A stretch of DNA of 64,000 bases from Priapulus caudatus (lineage: Eukaryota; Priapulida; Priapulimorpha; Priapulimorphida; Priapulidae), in the NCBI RefSeq assembly GCF_000485595.1, contig NW_014577090.1:792728-856727 (forward strand), read 5' to 3'. The notes below the pieces were generated by a model. That model worked only from the letters and a program-made list of their open reading frames with translations. It made no database searches and had not been told where the DNA came from. Made by a program: the position numbers and the translations under genes. Positions within the stretch are counted from its first letter, which is position 1, and each line of letters begins with the position of its first letter. Below, in pieces: positions 1 to 29,523 of this stretch.

Positions 1-79
1 GGTCGTAGTTGGTATTTCCAGCCGACAATGTACTATAGCCCTGCGGCAGTTAATCGAACGCGGGCTATAGTACTAGAGC
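1..79. repeat. Right end of a foldback element (family B), cut by the window start
   Basis: The first 79 bases closely match the right end of the complete foldback element at 8,074-8,732 (its bases about 8,655-8,732), including the small internal inverted repeat GGGCTATAGTAC. The rest of this copy lies outside the window. It shows the family has at least two copies here. Confidence 0.75.
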
Positions 80-83
80 TATG

Positions 84-134
84 CCGGACCGTACCCAGGG
101 TACGTTCCGGCAGTACCCCGGGGGACATAGACCC
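84..134. repeat. Right-end remnant of a foldback element (family A)
   Basis: Matches the right arm of the elements at 18,634-18,862 and 40,542-41,046: it has CGTTCCGGCAGTACC and ends in GGGGGACATAGACCC. Only the right end is present, directly abutting the family B end, so the two elements are nested or recombined here. Confidence 0.65.
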
Positions 135-143
135 TCTCAGCTG

Positions 144-278
144 CACTGGCAGCAAGAACCAGTCCGCTGCAGCTACAGCACACACACGGGCATTGTCTAT
201 ATATAACATGTTATATATATAGACAATGGCTTTGTGTGTGCTGTAGCTGCAGCGGACTGCTGGTTCTTGCTGCCAGTG
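144..278. repeat. Near-perfect 135-bp palindrome (foldback MITE)
   Basis: CACTGGCAGCAAGAACCAG on the left is repeated in inverse on the right (CTGGTTCTTGCTGCCAGTG). The arms, each about 65 bp, meet with almost no loop at TAACATGTTA near 207-216. No coding potential; the short reading frames across it are symmetry artefacts. Confidence 0.8.
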
Positions 279-400
279 CTACTATGTAGTAAGTCTAGTG
301 TAGTGAGTGTCCTGTACTCTTTTTGGCCAGAATAGACCGATTCATGAAATCGCAAGATATGGGTGCATATTAGGATAGGCCTATCACAACCCATTATCCT

Positions 401-401
<1 letters not shown>

Positions 402-445
<44 letters not shown>
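402..445. repeat. (CTAA)n tetranucleotide microsatellite
   Basis: About eleven uninterrupted units of CTAA. Confidence 0.9.
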
Positions 446-500
446 CTGTTACTACTAATACTAGTCTGTAGACTGTAGGCTGGCCTAGTACTGTACGTCT

Positions 501-596
501 GTAGTAGTAGTACCAGGAGAAGGTAATATAGGATCCTAGGATAATAATAATAATAATAGGATCCTATATTATCTTACTCCTGGTAGTACTAGTAGC
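501..596. repeat. Palindromic element with (AAT)n loop
   Basis: Arms read ACCAGGAGAAGGTAATATAG and, in inverse, the same with AAGA for AAGG; the loop is an ATA/AAT triplet run. The arm sequence matches the short palindrome at 26,515-26,560, so both belong to one small foldback family. Confidence 0.7.
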
Positions 597-622
597 AGTA
601 GTACTGCCTGACTTCACAGAAT

Positions 623-1278
623 CACAGGCCCTTGGAGGCTCAAGTTTCAAGAAGAGCATAATAGTTTTAATACTATTATTATTAAGAGGGTAGTGGCTAA
701 ACGACCAGACCCGGTTTCGGAGGCCTGAAAACTAAACAACCGGCTCTCTTTTCTGATTGGTCAGTTTCCGAACGTAACAGGACAAATATATAATAGGGCA
801 ATTTTTAATGCAAAACATAAAGAAATATATTTAATTCCGAACGTAAACAAAAGTTACAACCTACAGAACAGATAAATGAATACGGAACAAATAAATGCAG
901 AAACAAATAAAATTCAAAGAAATACAGAAAGCAGAGGAAAATAAAAACACCTTATGGGGTTCGAACACGGTACTTTACTATCAAGAAGCGAACGCTCTAA
1001 CGTTGAGCCACTGCAACCATCTTGAAAGTTAGAGCTATAGACCCAAACCCTAACCCTAACCCAAACCCTAACCCAAACCCTAACCCTAACCCTATCCCTA
1101 ATTCTAAAATAAAATAAAATTAGCCAAAAATAATAATAAATGAAATAGTGACAAAATTAGCCAATCAGAGAAGAGAGCCGGTTGTTTAGTTTTCACGATA
1201 CCGAAACCGGATCCGGTTGTTTAGACACTTCCTATTAAGAGCGAAGCTCTTCTTGAAACGAGCCTCCAAGGGCCTGTG
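623..1278. repeat. Foldback element (family D) with telomere-like core and tRNA-like segment
   Basis: Left end CACAGGCCCTTGGAGGCTC recurs in inverse at 1,260-1,278. Subterminal blocks are also inverted: GCCGGTTGTTTAG with AGAGAGCC at about 1,155-1,180 against the matching block at 737-765. The interior holds a degenerate tRNA-like segment (955-1,021, minus) and an imperfect CCCTAA tract (1,041-1,100). I see no clear target-site duplication. Confidence 0.7.
955..1021 (-). pseudogene. tRNA-like (probably SINE head or tRNA pseudogene)
   Basis: Read on the minus strand there is a plausible acceptor start (GGTTGCA), an A box (TGGCTCAACG), a D arm GGCTC/GAGC, a possible anticodon loop with CTT (Lys-like), and a B box (GTTCGAACCCC). 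The anticodon stem and the 3' acceptor strand do not pair well, so this is not a functional tRNA. A tRNA-derived SINE head is the likeliest reading. Confidence 0.5.
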
Positions 1279-1299
1279 CTGACTTACAGGCTGATGCGT

Positions 1300-1402
1300 C
1301 ACACTAATACTACTAGTACTAAGTACTAGTACTACTAGTGACTACTACTACTAGTACTAGTAGTAGTACTAGTAGTAGTAGTAGTACTAATACTAATAGT
1401 AG
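1300..1402. repeat. ACT/AGT triplet-rich tract
   Basis: Dense CTAGTA/AGTAGT triplets, self-complementary around 1,320-1,345 and 1,350-1,385. Similar tracts lie at 2 bp to 1 kb from other foldback elements (for example 32,835-32,905). Confidence 0.7.
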
Positions 1403-1417
1403 GGCCTAATGCACGAA

Positions 1418-1543
1418 GGGTCGTTGTCGTATAATGGCGTATAATATGTACCCGAGGTAACTATTTGATATGGTTAGGGTTAGGGAGTAGGCGTAGGCGA
1501 CATACTCGCCGACACCTCGGGTACTACATATACGACAACTACC
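1418..1543. repeat. Foldback element (family E) with TTAGGG core
   Basis: Arms GTCGTTGTCGTATA and, in inverse, TATACGACAACTACC; further in, GTACCCGAGGT pairs with ACCTCGGGTAC. The core contains GGTTAGGGTTAGGG followed by AGTAGGCGTAGGCGAC, the same core found in the family A elements. The same arms surround a different core at 21,691-21,882. Confidence 0.65.
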
Positions 1544-1886
1544 TCTTCAGCAATAGTAATAGAAGTACTAGTAGTAGTAGTGGGTCATCAAGGATATACG
1601 ACTAAGAGCTGTCCACAATGCATTTTCGCCAATGTGCGACATGTGCAAGTGTGGACATCTCTTAATCTTATATCCTTCGGCCCTAGTAGTCGGATTCGTA
1701 GTAGTGGTCGAGACTCAGACTTAGTGATGTGAATTGTGATGGATTACTGATAGTAATAGAGCCTAAAGGCCAATCTACAGCATTACAATACAGTGTATAC
1801 ACAGTACCATTACTACACCATTGATTAGTACACATACCGTACTTAATGTGTAGCTTAATTACTAAACATTACTAAACTTGTTGCAG
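1544..1886. other. No feature recognised
   Basis: AT-rich sequence between the family E element and the first visible SAC3D1 exon. I looked for a SAC3D1 5' exon coding the family's conserved MCP motif here and did not find one. Confidence 0.5.
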
Positions 1887-4800
1887 GCGTGAACATCAAA
1901 AATTACTTCACAAATTCGAAGTAGAAGAATGCACACAGAAAAATGTTAAGAATAAAAGGTAGGTTCCAAATGGCCGGCAGTGCAGTGGAGTGTCAGTGCC
2001 AGTAGTGTACAGTAGTGCCAAAATCGGAACAAATTTCTGATACAAAAAGAATTCCAAGTTTGTTTACCATGTTCATATTATTAAAACATAATAATTTTTG
2101 ATTGTTTCCATTTGTAGTATGTTAGCGCATGTACAACACAATGTTAACTGATGTCAGTATCACATATAGGTCAAAAGCAGATGTTAGCAAAACAGTTAAA
2201 GCTTTTAGTCGCTGTGCGGCTGGGAAAGCCACTCCTGATCCTTGGGACCTGAGACCTGCTCCTGTACTGGCAACGACGATGAACTATCTCCTAGAAAAGT
2301 AAGTGCACTATTCATAACCACAACACTGCATCAGAGCAAAAGAAGTCGCCCCTGTTCAGTTAACATAATAAAGGGTCATAGAAAATTTTAAGTTATACCT
2401 ACCCTGGAATTTGATTCATGCACAATGGGACAGTAGCAGCTCGGCAGGGTGTATTGTAATTCGATACCGGTATCTAGTTTGTATGTCATAAACAGTATAA
2501 TTCTGGTTCAATGACAGGATTGCTCCTAGGGAAGACGTGCCATGGAACATCGTCTATGACTTTGTCGCCGACAGAATCCGAGCTGTGAGACAAGATATAG
2601 TCATTCAGCATTTACCAGGCGATGACACCTGCCAAATTCTGATGCAGTGTATACGATTCTACCTCTACTCAAGCTACAGGTAGATAAACTCTCCTAGATA
2701 TTAAACTAATTATAAAAACATTTACAGTTCTCACCTTTTTTGTGATTTTATGACTAGTAATTATACAATGACAACTCATGAGTTACATATAATGCTGTAA
2801 TAAACTAGAGCAGCAATATGTGCTTTTCAAATAAATAACCAATGACTTCATTTCCATTTCCATTACCTGGACGATGTTATTAGAAATTTTATTTATTAGA
2901 TTACCATGAGAGTATTAGAAATTTGTAGCTATTGCAACAGTTTTGGCAAGCAGTCTGTTGTTTGTGTCTAGCTGTATTGCTTATTATTTCAACATGTCAC
3001 CAGATGGGAGCAATAACAAATTTGGAATTTTTCTTGAAATTAGTTGATTATATCAGCACTGAAATCCATTTACACTATCCCAAGGTTTCTCAGAATGTTC
3101 TAATGTTGTTTCGCTCTCCACGTGAAGGTTATGTGAAGAGCCACTTGCAAACTTCGATCCTCACCTGAACAACATACAAGCGATGGAATGCATGAAGATG
3201 CTGCTGGTAAATTTTTCCAACATGCGCAATCCACCCATAAAGGAAGCGCAGGAACTCGAAGCTCTGTATCTGTTGTTCAACCTCGGATCCACTGACGCTA
3301 TGCTACATGCATATGAATGTCACCGAGATATCAGGTGCGTAGTCGCAATTATCGTTAAGGGAAATTCAGATTTCATGCACAGCAAAAAAACAATGACGGA
3401 TGTTTCACAGACATCTTTTGTTGTTTCCCTAACGTAAATGTTACCAGGTTACATTGAACAGTATGTCATTGCATTCATTAGGTTATGTTCATATGTTTCT
3501 TATATACCGGTCGTTATTTATTCGGAAAACATTTTAATCACATTTTTGTTTTTTAGGGAATGTGCCAAGGTTCGGCTTGCACTGAATCTAAACAGAGCAT
3601 ACATGGAAGGAAACTATGTTCACTTATTTCGTCTCGTGAGGAAACTGACATTTTTAGAGATGTGTTCGATGCACAGACATGTACCAAAGCTACACAGGTA
3701 GATATTTTTACTGAGTCAAATTATCTCTGAGAGTGCAACTGCCGATGCTAAACTGATCCATGCTTAAATAGTCACACCAATACTGACACTACTGCTGCAT
3801 GTTATCAAGAGTACATAATAGAGAAGAGTGTGACACTGTTTTAACAGCGTTTTGCATAGTTTTCAACTTGTAAATATTCTATCAATATGTGAATAAATAT
3901 GTTCAAACTTTACCTTGTTTTCGTCTATGATTCTCCCTTAATCATATGACACCACCAATTTACCTGAAAATCGTATGTGTTCTTCAAAAAAGTTCTTTGA
4001 ATACGACACGGTTTCACACAGTTTTCCTAAACTTTTGCATCTCCGCGGCCAAACTTGATATAGCGGCGACAGCACCAGGTTGTAATTACGGGATGCTGGG
4101 GATATTAGGTAAGCACAGTAACAGCACTTGTTTCGCTTCCTTATCATCAGGAACACGATGGCAACACAGCTCAAATCAGCTGCTAGCTCGCCGTGAGCAC
4201 ACATTTATTTTTAGCACGCTGGATGCCTAATATCCCCAACAGCCCCCAGCGTCCTGTTAGAGACAATAGAACACTAATCCGATAACAAAGTTTGGCCGCG
4301 GAGATGCAAAAGTTTGGGAAAACTGTATGAAACCGTGTCGTATTCAAAGAACTTTTTTGAAGAACACATACGATTTTCAGGTAAATTGGTGGTGTCATAT
4401 GAGAATCTTAGACGAAAACAAGGTAAAGTTGATTGAATATTTATATTGATAGAATATTTACAAGTTGAAAACTATGCAAAACGCTGTTAAAACGGTGTCA
4501 TACTCCTCTCTTATGAGCTCTTGATGTTATGTATGTTTCAAGTAGTCATGTTTTCTCACAGGCTAACAATTCAGCAAATGTCAGTGGCCTACAGCAGTAA
4601 AGTACTGACATATCCTGTGGAGCAGCTACGCCGCCTGCTGCTGCTGGATACAGAGTGCATGGCAGCGGACTTATGTCGCTACTATGGAATCACCATTGAT
4701 GGCAAAAGGATACGCTTTATAAAAGCAGCTTGGAACGATGCTGATGCTGTGAGTGTACCATTCGTAGTGCACTGATGTTAATAAATGAACAGTTGCATTA

Positions 4801-5091
4801 AAATAATGCTCGAGTAAGCTAAAGCTAAAGTGATGTGATCTGCCTGTGATACTTAATTTTGCTTCAAGATGTGTCATAACAGATTTACAATGTATACATT
4901 GTATTTATATTACTGCTGCTTGTATGAATTATTTGTTTATAAGTTTAATTTTGCTCTTGATTTTGTAGCAGGCGCCAAAGAAATGCAATTATGTTAAAGA
5001 AGCAGAGAGAGAAGCTATTGGATCTTCCCAACAACTTGTTCATATTCTGAGTGGCAGTTACAGATGTGTTCTCTCGAACCCAGAGACGTGA
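1887..5091 (+). CDS. SAC3D1: SAC3 domain-containing protein 1-like (SAC3/GANP family), 5' incomplete
   Basis: Seven exons with GT..AG borders: 1887-1958, 2170-2298, 2518-2679, 3128-3334, 3557-3697, 4562-4748, 4969-5091. They join in one frame to 339 residues and a TGA. Order of conserved blocks: LLHKFEVEEC at the start, then VKAFSRCAAGK and LRPAPVL, FVADRIRAVRQD, LFNLGSTDAMLHAYECH, NRAYMEGNYVHLFRLVRKL, and a winged-helix-like end (ADLCRYYGITIDGKRIRF). These match the SAC3D1/GANP family, where related proteins act in mRNA export, and SAC3D1 itself is tied to centrosome and spindle function. The 5' exon with the MCP motif and start codon was not found, perhaps because the element-rich upstream DNA hides it or it lies outside the window. 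A 722-bp foldback element sits in the fifth intron. The last intron ends TAGCAG, a tandem acceptor giving or omitting one Gln. Confidence 0.88.
3804..4525. repeat. Foldback element (family C), about 310-bp arms, in a SAC3D1 intron
   Basis: The arms run from ATCAAGAG at 3,804 to about 4,112 and from about 4,222 to CTCTTGAT at 4,525. They agree over blocks such as TTTTGCATAGTTTTCAACTT, AAACTTTACC, CAATTTACCTGAAAATCG and TGCATCTCCGCGGCCAAA. GTT flanks both ends (3,801-3,803; 4,526-4,528), a possible 3-bp target duplication. Small reading frames inside are mirror images of each other and not genes. Confidence 0.85.
4966..4971 (+). promoter_or_regulatory. NAGNAG tandem splice acceptor of the last SAC3D1 exon
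   Basis: TAGCAG precedes GCGCCAAAG. Using the first AG adds CAG (Gln); using the second omits it. Both keep the frame, so two isoforms differing by one residue are expected. Confidence 0.6.
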
Positions 5092-5628
5092 CAAGTGAAT
5101 ATACGTGTGGCAAATTGGCATTGCATACCAATTTGTAATAAGTGTTAAAAGTTTATGATGCTCGTAATGAGTTTGTGTTTGCATATGTGTGTGCATTCGT
5201 GATTGGGCGCATGCATTTGTAAATATTTCAGATCAAGCTATTCTATGCTTAGTGTCTCTTAGTAGATGCAATTTAATCAGACATATGCGGTAATCCTGAC
5301 TGCATAAAACCTAATCAGGGTTGTTCATCACTACAGTTTGCATTTGTACATCATATATTGCCAAGATTACTGTTACCTACATCACATTGCCGTCACAGGG
5401 TCTCAAAAAATGAGCCCCTTATCTCGGCGAGTGTGTTGAGATCTTCCCAATATCTTTTATATAGCTCTATTGAATATGCTGAATTCAGCCTCATCATATA
5501 TGACGCATGCACGTACTCGCACACGTGCGCACACATATAGCCTATGTAGATGTATTATTATTATATCGGACAGGCAGAGAGTATCCCTGAACTGGTGAAT
5601 TTCACCTTGACATGTCCATGCAGCCTGC

Positions 5629-5742
5629 GACACTAACGTCAATACATCTTTCAATGTATGACCATTTCTTAGAATTGTCATTTGATTAGCTCCAAGATAT
5701 GGTCATTCATCGAAAGACCATGTGTATTGATGTTAGTGTCTC
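5629..5742. repeat. Small inverted-repeat element
   Basis: GACACTAACGTCAATACA on the left faces TGTATTGATGTTAGTGTC on the right, with a second inner pair (TATGACCATTTC and GATATGGTCAT). Looks like a MITE of about 114 bp between SAC3D1 and PGM2. Confidence 0.6.
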
Positions 5743-5919
5743 AACTTGGTTAGGCTATCAGTTGATATGCTTTTGTCTCTGTTGTATCTCTACAGTACAG
5801 AAAATCAGGAAGGGTAGGTATGGCAGAAACCGGAATCGACGTGCCAACTGATGCCTCCTTAGAATCGCAGGCCACTGGGCACAAGGTTGAGTCGACGAAG
5901 GCAAGTCATGCATATATAG

Positions 5920-5991
5920 GTGCGAGATCCTGAGGAACCAGTACAAGTACGTTGTGAACATCTGGAAGCAACATAACGTTCAATCTGCCAG
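5920..5991 (+). CDS. Orphan exon-like segment, unknown gene
   Basis: A 72-nt open stretch bounded by an acceptor (ATATATAG) and a donor (AG before GTACAC), reading ILRNQYKYVVNIWKQHN in one frame. A candidate upstream exon ends AATCAGGAAGG before GTAGGT at about 5,812 and keeps the frame. I do not recognise the protein. It lies between the SAC3D1 stop and the PGM2 start, so it may be an alternative 3' exon of SAC3D1, part of a small unrecognised gene, or chance. Confidence 0.3.
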
Positions 5992-5999
5992 GTACACGG

Positions 6000-7586
6000 G
6001 CTTTAGTATTATACTTATAGTTGTAACACAGTACTAACATGGACATCTATAGCTCTACCTGTGTAGTGCTTCGCTTTGTCGCAAATCATTTTACACAATA
6101 TAATGCCACCTCCACAGGTCCGTTTTGGAGAACCCTTGAGTTAAACTCGTTTGCTAATAAACCAGGCCAGTAATGGGCTAGTTTTTCTGACGTAGAATAG
6201 TTTAATTGTATTAATACTTGCATTATAAAGAGTAATTGGCTGCATCTAGTTTAATTTTATTTTGCGTAAATATCTGTTAAATTTCGAAAAACAACATTTG
6301 CACTCAGGTCTGGGACAAGAACGATTGGCTTGACAGGTCCCCACGTTAACCATCATGACACAATCGCTGACCACACAACGAGTGCATTCCACGGACGAAG
6401 TGTAATGTGTTTTCGCTTTTAAATAGATTATACATTTTTGTCGCTGTGGTCATCGCCAGGCGTTATCGAGTGCGTGTGCAACAGCTCGTTGGAAACAGTT
6501 TTTCCACTTTCTAAAATGTCTTTAAACGTTACGGTTGGTCATTGTTGCTGCAGTGTGTCTTGACGTTTAGTTACTACACCAGCCACGGGAGTAACCTAGC
6601 TGGCTCTGTTGCTGAATTTTACACCAGTGGTCGCTAGAGTTTTTGTGCTGCCACACGTTAAATCTGTGAGCTGTTGTGTATACTTGGTCCTCTGTTTACA
6701 TGACTTGTAAAACTATTGCTTGGCATAATTTTTTATTTAATGCTTTGTTTTTAAGCTTTTATATGGAGAAATCATATTTTTATATATTGTATGTCCCAAT
6801 TTTATATGCACGCTCAACCTGTGCGTATTCTGTTATATATGATGAAATTGACAAATGTGTCATTATTTATGCATTATTTATAATGTTGGCTCTGTGTTGA
6901 TGATATTTATAACTTGTAATAAATCATTAAATGCATGGATTACTTCATATTTTCTTCATTATTTGAATCGAGATACCAATCGTGGAAAAAATCTTGACCA
7001 ATGTCAATGACTATAACATGACTATAACAATTTGTACATGATATTACATCTTTTGGGTGCATATCATATTATGTAAGCGTACGCAATTTATCTGGGTGTA
7101 AGATTTCAGTGCCTATTTTTGGACCGTACGCAAAACAACAATTCTGTGATATCTATTTTTAGAATTTCTAGAATAGAATAGAATCGACAAGACAAAAATG
7201 AACTCCGCACGCCATCTACTGGTTGAAGTTCTTAACTATTATCACAGCGTATAATTCACGTGTATTAATCCGCCTAACCATTTTATACCTTCTGAGTGTC
7301 GAGTTAACCATTTAATTTTAAGAGTTGATATAAAACACAATACTAAATGACTAATCCAAATAAATTATTATAGGTGCACCGTACCAGTGTACTGCTAATC
7401 ATGAAATTTTGACCAGTTTATGTCGTTACTATTTTTTACCCGGCAAAACACATTTTAGTAGGTGGTTAGGCTTGTGCGGTTGCCAACTTCGCAAATCTGG
7501 TGCAGTCGTCTTTACATGAGTCTGAGAAAGTAAATACTAATTTGTGTTATTGTTAATTTAGCTTGTATAGGCCTACCTTGTGCGAA
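6000..7586. other. Intergenic, presumed PGM2 promoter region
   Basis: AT-rich DNA with no recognisable exon. The PGM2 promoter and 5' untranslated region should lie in the last few hundred bases, but I see no defined core-promoter motif that I would defend. Confidence 0.4.
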
Positions 7587-25877
<18,291 letters not shown>

Positions 25878-26514
25878 TAAACTGCCGACAGGTGGCACCA
25901 TCCGGTGAGCATTATTCATGGCTAGTGCATGTGCTTTGACCTGCTGCTTGTGGTTGTAGCGATGTATATGTGTGAGGCAGTGTTAAATCATGTATTACAT
26001 GGAAACTGTTCAATCAGTTCTGAAAAACAATTGGATAAACCCTATCTTTCCGTTTCTGTCTCCCGACAAAATGTACTATTCAGCTGAAATTATTTGACGT
26101 ATAAAACGTTTATTTCCTACACACACTGAGGGCTATGGTTAAATTCATGGAGAATGTTATGATGGATGTAAGATGAGAACTATGATGGATAGATTACAGG
26201 TGATAGCTCATACGAAGGTATATAGGATAGCACTATGTTGTGTTGAAATAGAACCAAAACGTATCAGGGCATGTACTTTAATTATTTTAGTGATGTGTAG
26301 TTTGTATTTATATTGTATCCGAGTATCACTATTCTACTGTTGCTAGATTGTATTAGATGTCTGCATGTGCGTGAACATATGAATGTAGAGAAGGTATATC
26401 AGCTCTGTACAGATATCTTTCAAGCAGAGATATCAGATATAGATAGGTCACAAAAATAATGATGTTTATGTAGGTGTGTGTATGTGTGCTAGATGCAGAT
26501 ATTGGTATAAATAG

Positions 26515-26560
26515 TATCAGGAGTAAGATAATATAGATCTATATTATCTTACTCCTGATA
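26515..26560. repeat. Perfect 46-bp palindrome
   Basis: TATCAGGAGTAAGATAATATAG meets its exact inverse at AGATCT. Shares arm sequence with the element at 501-596. Confidence 0.85.
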
Positions 26561-26595
26561 GTATGCACACAGACACAAAATAATAGTCACTATAA

Positions 26596-27103
26596 CAGGC
26601 CCGTAGCCAGCTTTCTATTGGGGGGGGTTCGTTTTTCAATATTGGCAATTTGCTCGGCAGGGGCGTGTACAGGATTTGTACCAGGGGGGGTCTAACCGTA
26701 ACCCAAAGTTGCGAGCACGCGAAAAGGGGGTCTGGGGGGCACTCCCCCAGAAATTTTTAAAATTAGACCCTCTCAAGATGCGTTTTCTGGCGAGCAAGGG
26801 GGGTCCGGACTCCCTGGACCCCTGTACACGCCCCTGCTCCTCGCGCGGCGCTGTAAGCCGACCAGGCGATGAGAGCCAAGGCGACTGCCGAGCGGGGGGA
26901 GGGTGTGCGGGAGGGGGTGTGTTCACTGGTCACCTCCCGCACGATGGAGCATTTGCAGATTATTACATCTGAAATGGAGCCGACCCGAGGTTGAAATTCT
27001 TGCAAAATTTTCAAATTATTATTTTTTTGCTTGGGGGTGCGGGGGACGGCCTCGGGGGCGGGTCGTTTCGAACCCCCCGAACCCCCCTGCGCTACGGGGC
27101 CTG
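26596..27103. mobile_element. MITE with CAGGCCCGTAGC termini, containing a nested MITE
   Basis: Starts CAGGCCCGTAGCCAG and ends GCGCTACGGGGCCTG; both ends carry G runs followed by TTCG, a MITE type widespread in invertebrates. A second element (26,658-26,836) with ends CAGGGGCGTGTACAGG and its inverse TGTACACGCCCCTG is inserted in it. Confidence 0.75.
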
Positions 27104-29341
27104 TTATCAGTGACTATTATTTTGTGTTCTGTGTGCATACTATCAGGAGTAAGATAATATAGATCTATATTATTCTACTCCTGGCATACATATTCTATAC
27201 CAATTATCTGCACTTAGCACACCAGTCACACACCTACAGAAACGATCCATTATTTTTTGTGAGCCCTATCTATATCTGTATATCTGGCTGCTTGAAAGAT
27301 ATCTGTACAGAGCTGAAGTACCTTCTCTTACATTCATATGTTCACGCACCATGCAGGAACATCTCAACTACAATTCTAGCACAGTAGTAGAATAGTGATA
27401 CTCGATACCAATATAAATAACAAATCTACGACATCACTAAAATAATTAAGACATGCGCCTGATCACGTTTTGCGTTTCTATTTGTCTAACACAACATAGT
27501 GCTGTCCTATATATACCCTATCGTATGAGCTATCACGCTGGAATCTATCCATCAATAGTTCTCATCTACATCCATCATAACATTCTCAGAATTTTAACCA
27601 TAGCCCTCAGTGTGTGTTAGGAAATAAAGCGTTTTATACGTCAAATAATTTCAGCTAGCATAGTACGATTTTGTCGGGAAGACAGAACGGAAAGATAGGC
27701 GTTTATCCAATTGTTTTTCCGAACTGATTGAACGTTCCATGTAATACATGATTATAACACTCCCGTCCACACTCATTACATCGCTAAACCAACAGAGCAG
27801 CAGCCGTCAAAGCACCTGCACTTAGCTCATCGAAAATCTGCGCTCACCCGGATGGTTGTCCAGCCTGTCTGGGAGTTTATTAGTTGCCCTTACGGTGCGC
27901 ATCAGGTTGGTTGCGTTCTGCGATTGGAAGAAGCGAGTGACCATGGACGTGACAAGATCGTTGAGTTCGTGCCCTCGGACAGCCGACCTGTCCTGCCTGC
28001 AACCACAACACCATGAGCTTACCTCACATATGCATTTCTTATGTTATGCTGCTCAAAAATTCATTTGCATGCCAGCACTTACACTCATTGCACTTATTTA
28101 CGTCACTATGATGTATAAACTTACCCTTTAATGGATCAGCAACAGATGTGGTGGTGTGTGTAGTGCCTGTGCATGTGCATGTGCCCGTAGGTGGGTGCGT
28201 CTGGTGTTACTGCGTAGGTTGGGTGCCGTGCGTTGTTTGTGTAGGTGGGGTCGCTTCGTGCGTGTGTGTAGATTTACTCCTGTTGCATGACTCTGGATCT
28301 TCACTGGCATATCGCATTTGTGTGTGTTCGTGTGTGTGTGGGCGTGCGTCTGCGTGCGTTGCGTGCCCCGTCGTTCCCCGCTTGCTAGACCTTCACCCAT
28401 TGATGCGATCAGCCACAGCATCTCTGCGTAGTATTTTATCTTCGGCTCGGTTCCGCTCGTGCGGATTGTGGCTCTACACAACCATTTGTAAATGTAAATT
28501 GATCATGTGACTCGTTTGCGATCCACAGGTAGAATCTTTTAAATTATATAAAAGCCATAGACTGTGCAGAATTTTTAATTAATTCAGGCAATAATAATTA
28601 GTATGAATGATATGGTGGGAATTGATGGTGCACAGATTTTCATCATTGCACAATTTTTCTTCGTGCCCAATATTACAATGCCCTCAATGTTGAGATATTT
28701 CAAACAGTCTCAAGTTTTTAGTCAAAGAAATTCTATTTCATATTTTCAACCCTGAATGCTCAGATTCATCGATAATAGCATCGTTCAAGTTATACACAAA
28801 ATTGGGATACACCGAATCCGTTAGCTCGACTCATTGGAAAATATTTAGCTTCACAATGTAAAATAGGTAGGATCATTACTTAGCTAAAGTCACAGCTTGG
28901 GCGCGGACTGTCACGGCATTATTTACCCGTGCGGGATGCCGCAGGATCTTCCCCGCCGACCGTAAAATTTATAATCCGTGGCGATCCGCGTCCCCACTTG
29001 CGTGAAAAAAAAACATCATAGAGGCGGATCGGGCCGCGACCAGCACCGCGCCACCGCGCCTACGGACCATCCTGGATTGAGCCCGGATGAAGCCCGGCCC
29101 GCAGCACGGATCATCTACGCGACGCCCCGGACTGCCACTCGGACCGCACGCGACCTTGAATCCGGCCTGGTCCCGGCCCCGTCCTGGCCATCGTCGCCCT
29201 CAATCCGTGGTTGGTGATCCCGCCTGCATCCTCTAGCTGCATCCCGGTGGCCGCACAAAAACGACGTCACGGATGGCCACGGATGGGCCCGGGGCTTCAG
29301 TACACCTGGCGGTGCCGCTACGGCACTGTTCGTCCGGGCAC
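27104..29341 (-). repeat. Noisy inverted copy of the PGM2 3' end (24.6-26.6 kb); probable assembly artefact
   Basis: Read on the minus strand this repeats, in order, the TCCGG-rich MITE, intron 15, exon 16 (RTSGTEPKIKYYAE at about 28,425-28,470), the microsatellite, exon 17 (about 27,870-27,990) and the 3' flank down to the 46-bp palindrome. Identity looks like roughly 85-90%, with many one-base indels that break both exons. That pattern suits uncorrected long-read sequence, not a diverged gene copy. The axis is the MITE at 26,596-27,103 and the far end stops at an N gap. Confidence 0.85.
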
Positions 29342-29342
29342 C

Positions 29343-29367
29343 NNNNNNNNNNNNNNNNNNNNNNNNN
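29343..29367. other. Assembly gap (25 N)
   Basis: A run of 25 N, a size often used for gaps of unknown length. Confidence 0.98.
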
Positions 29368-29523
29368 CTGGGGGAGTGCCCCCCAGACCCCCTTTTCGCG
29401 TGCTCGCAACTTTGGGTTACGGTTAGACCCCCCCTGGTACAAATCCTGTACACGCCCCTGCCGAGCAAATTGCCAATATTGAAAAACGAACCCCCCCCCA
29501 ATAGAAAGCTGGCTACGGGCCTG
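29368..29523. repeat. Inverted partial copy of the nested MITE
   Basis: Matches the reverse complement of 26,596-26,745 almost exactly and ends GGCTACGGGCCTG, then unique DNA begins. It is the true or duplicated edge of the MITE on the far side of the gap. Confidence 0.8.

Noticed and set aside
1041-1100. Chromosome end (telomere)
   Set aside because: The tract is short, imperfect, enclosed in an inverted-repeat element and followed by genes on both sides.
27856-28510. A second phosphoglucomutase gene on the minus strand
   Set aside because: Only exons 16 and 17 are present, both frame-broken, in an inverted copy next to a gap. An artefact is more likely than a paralogue.
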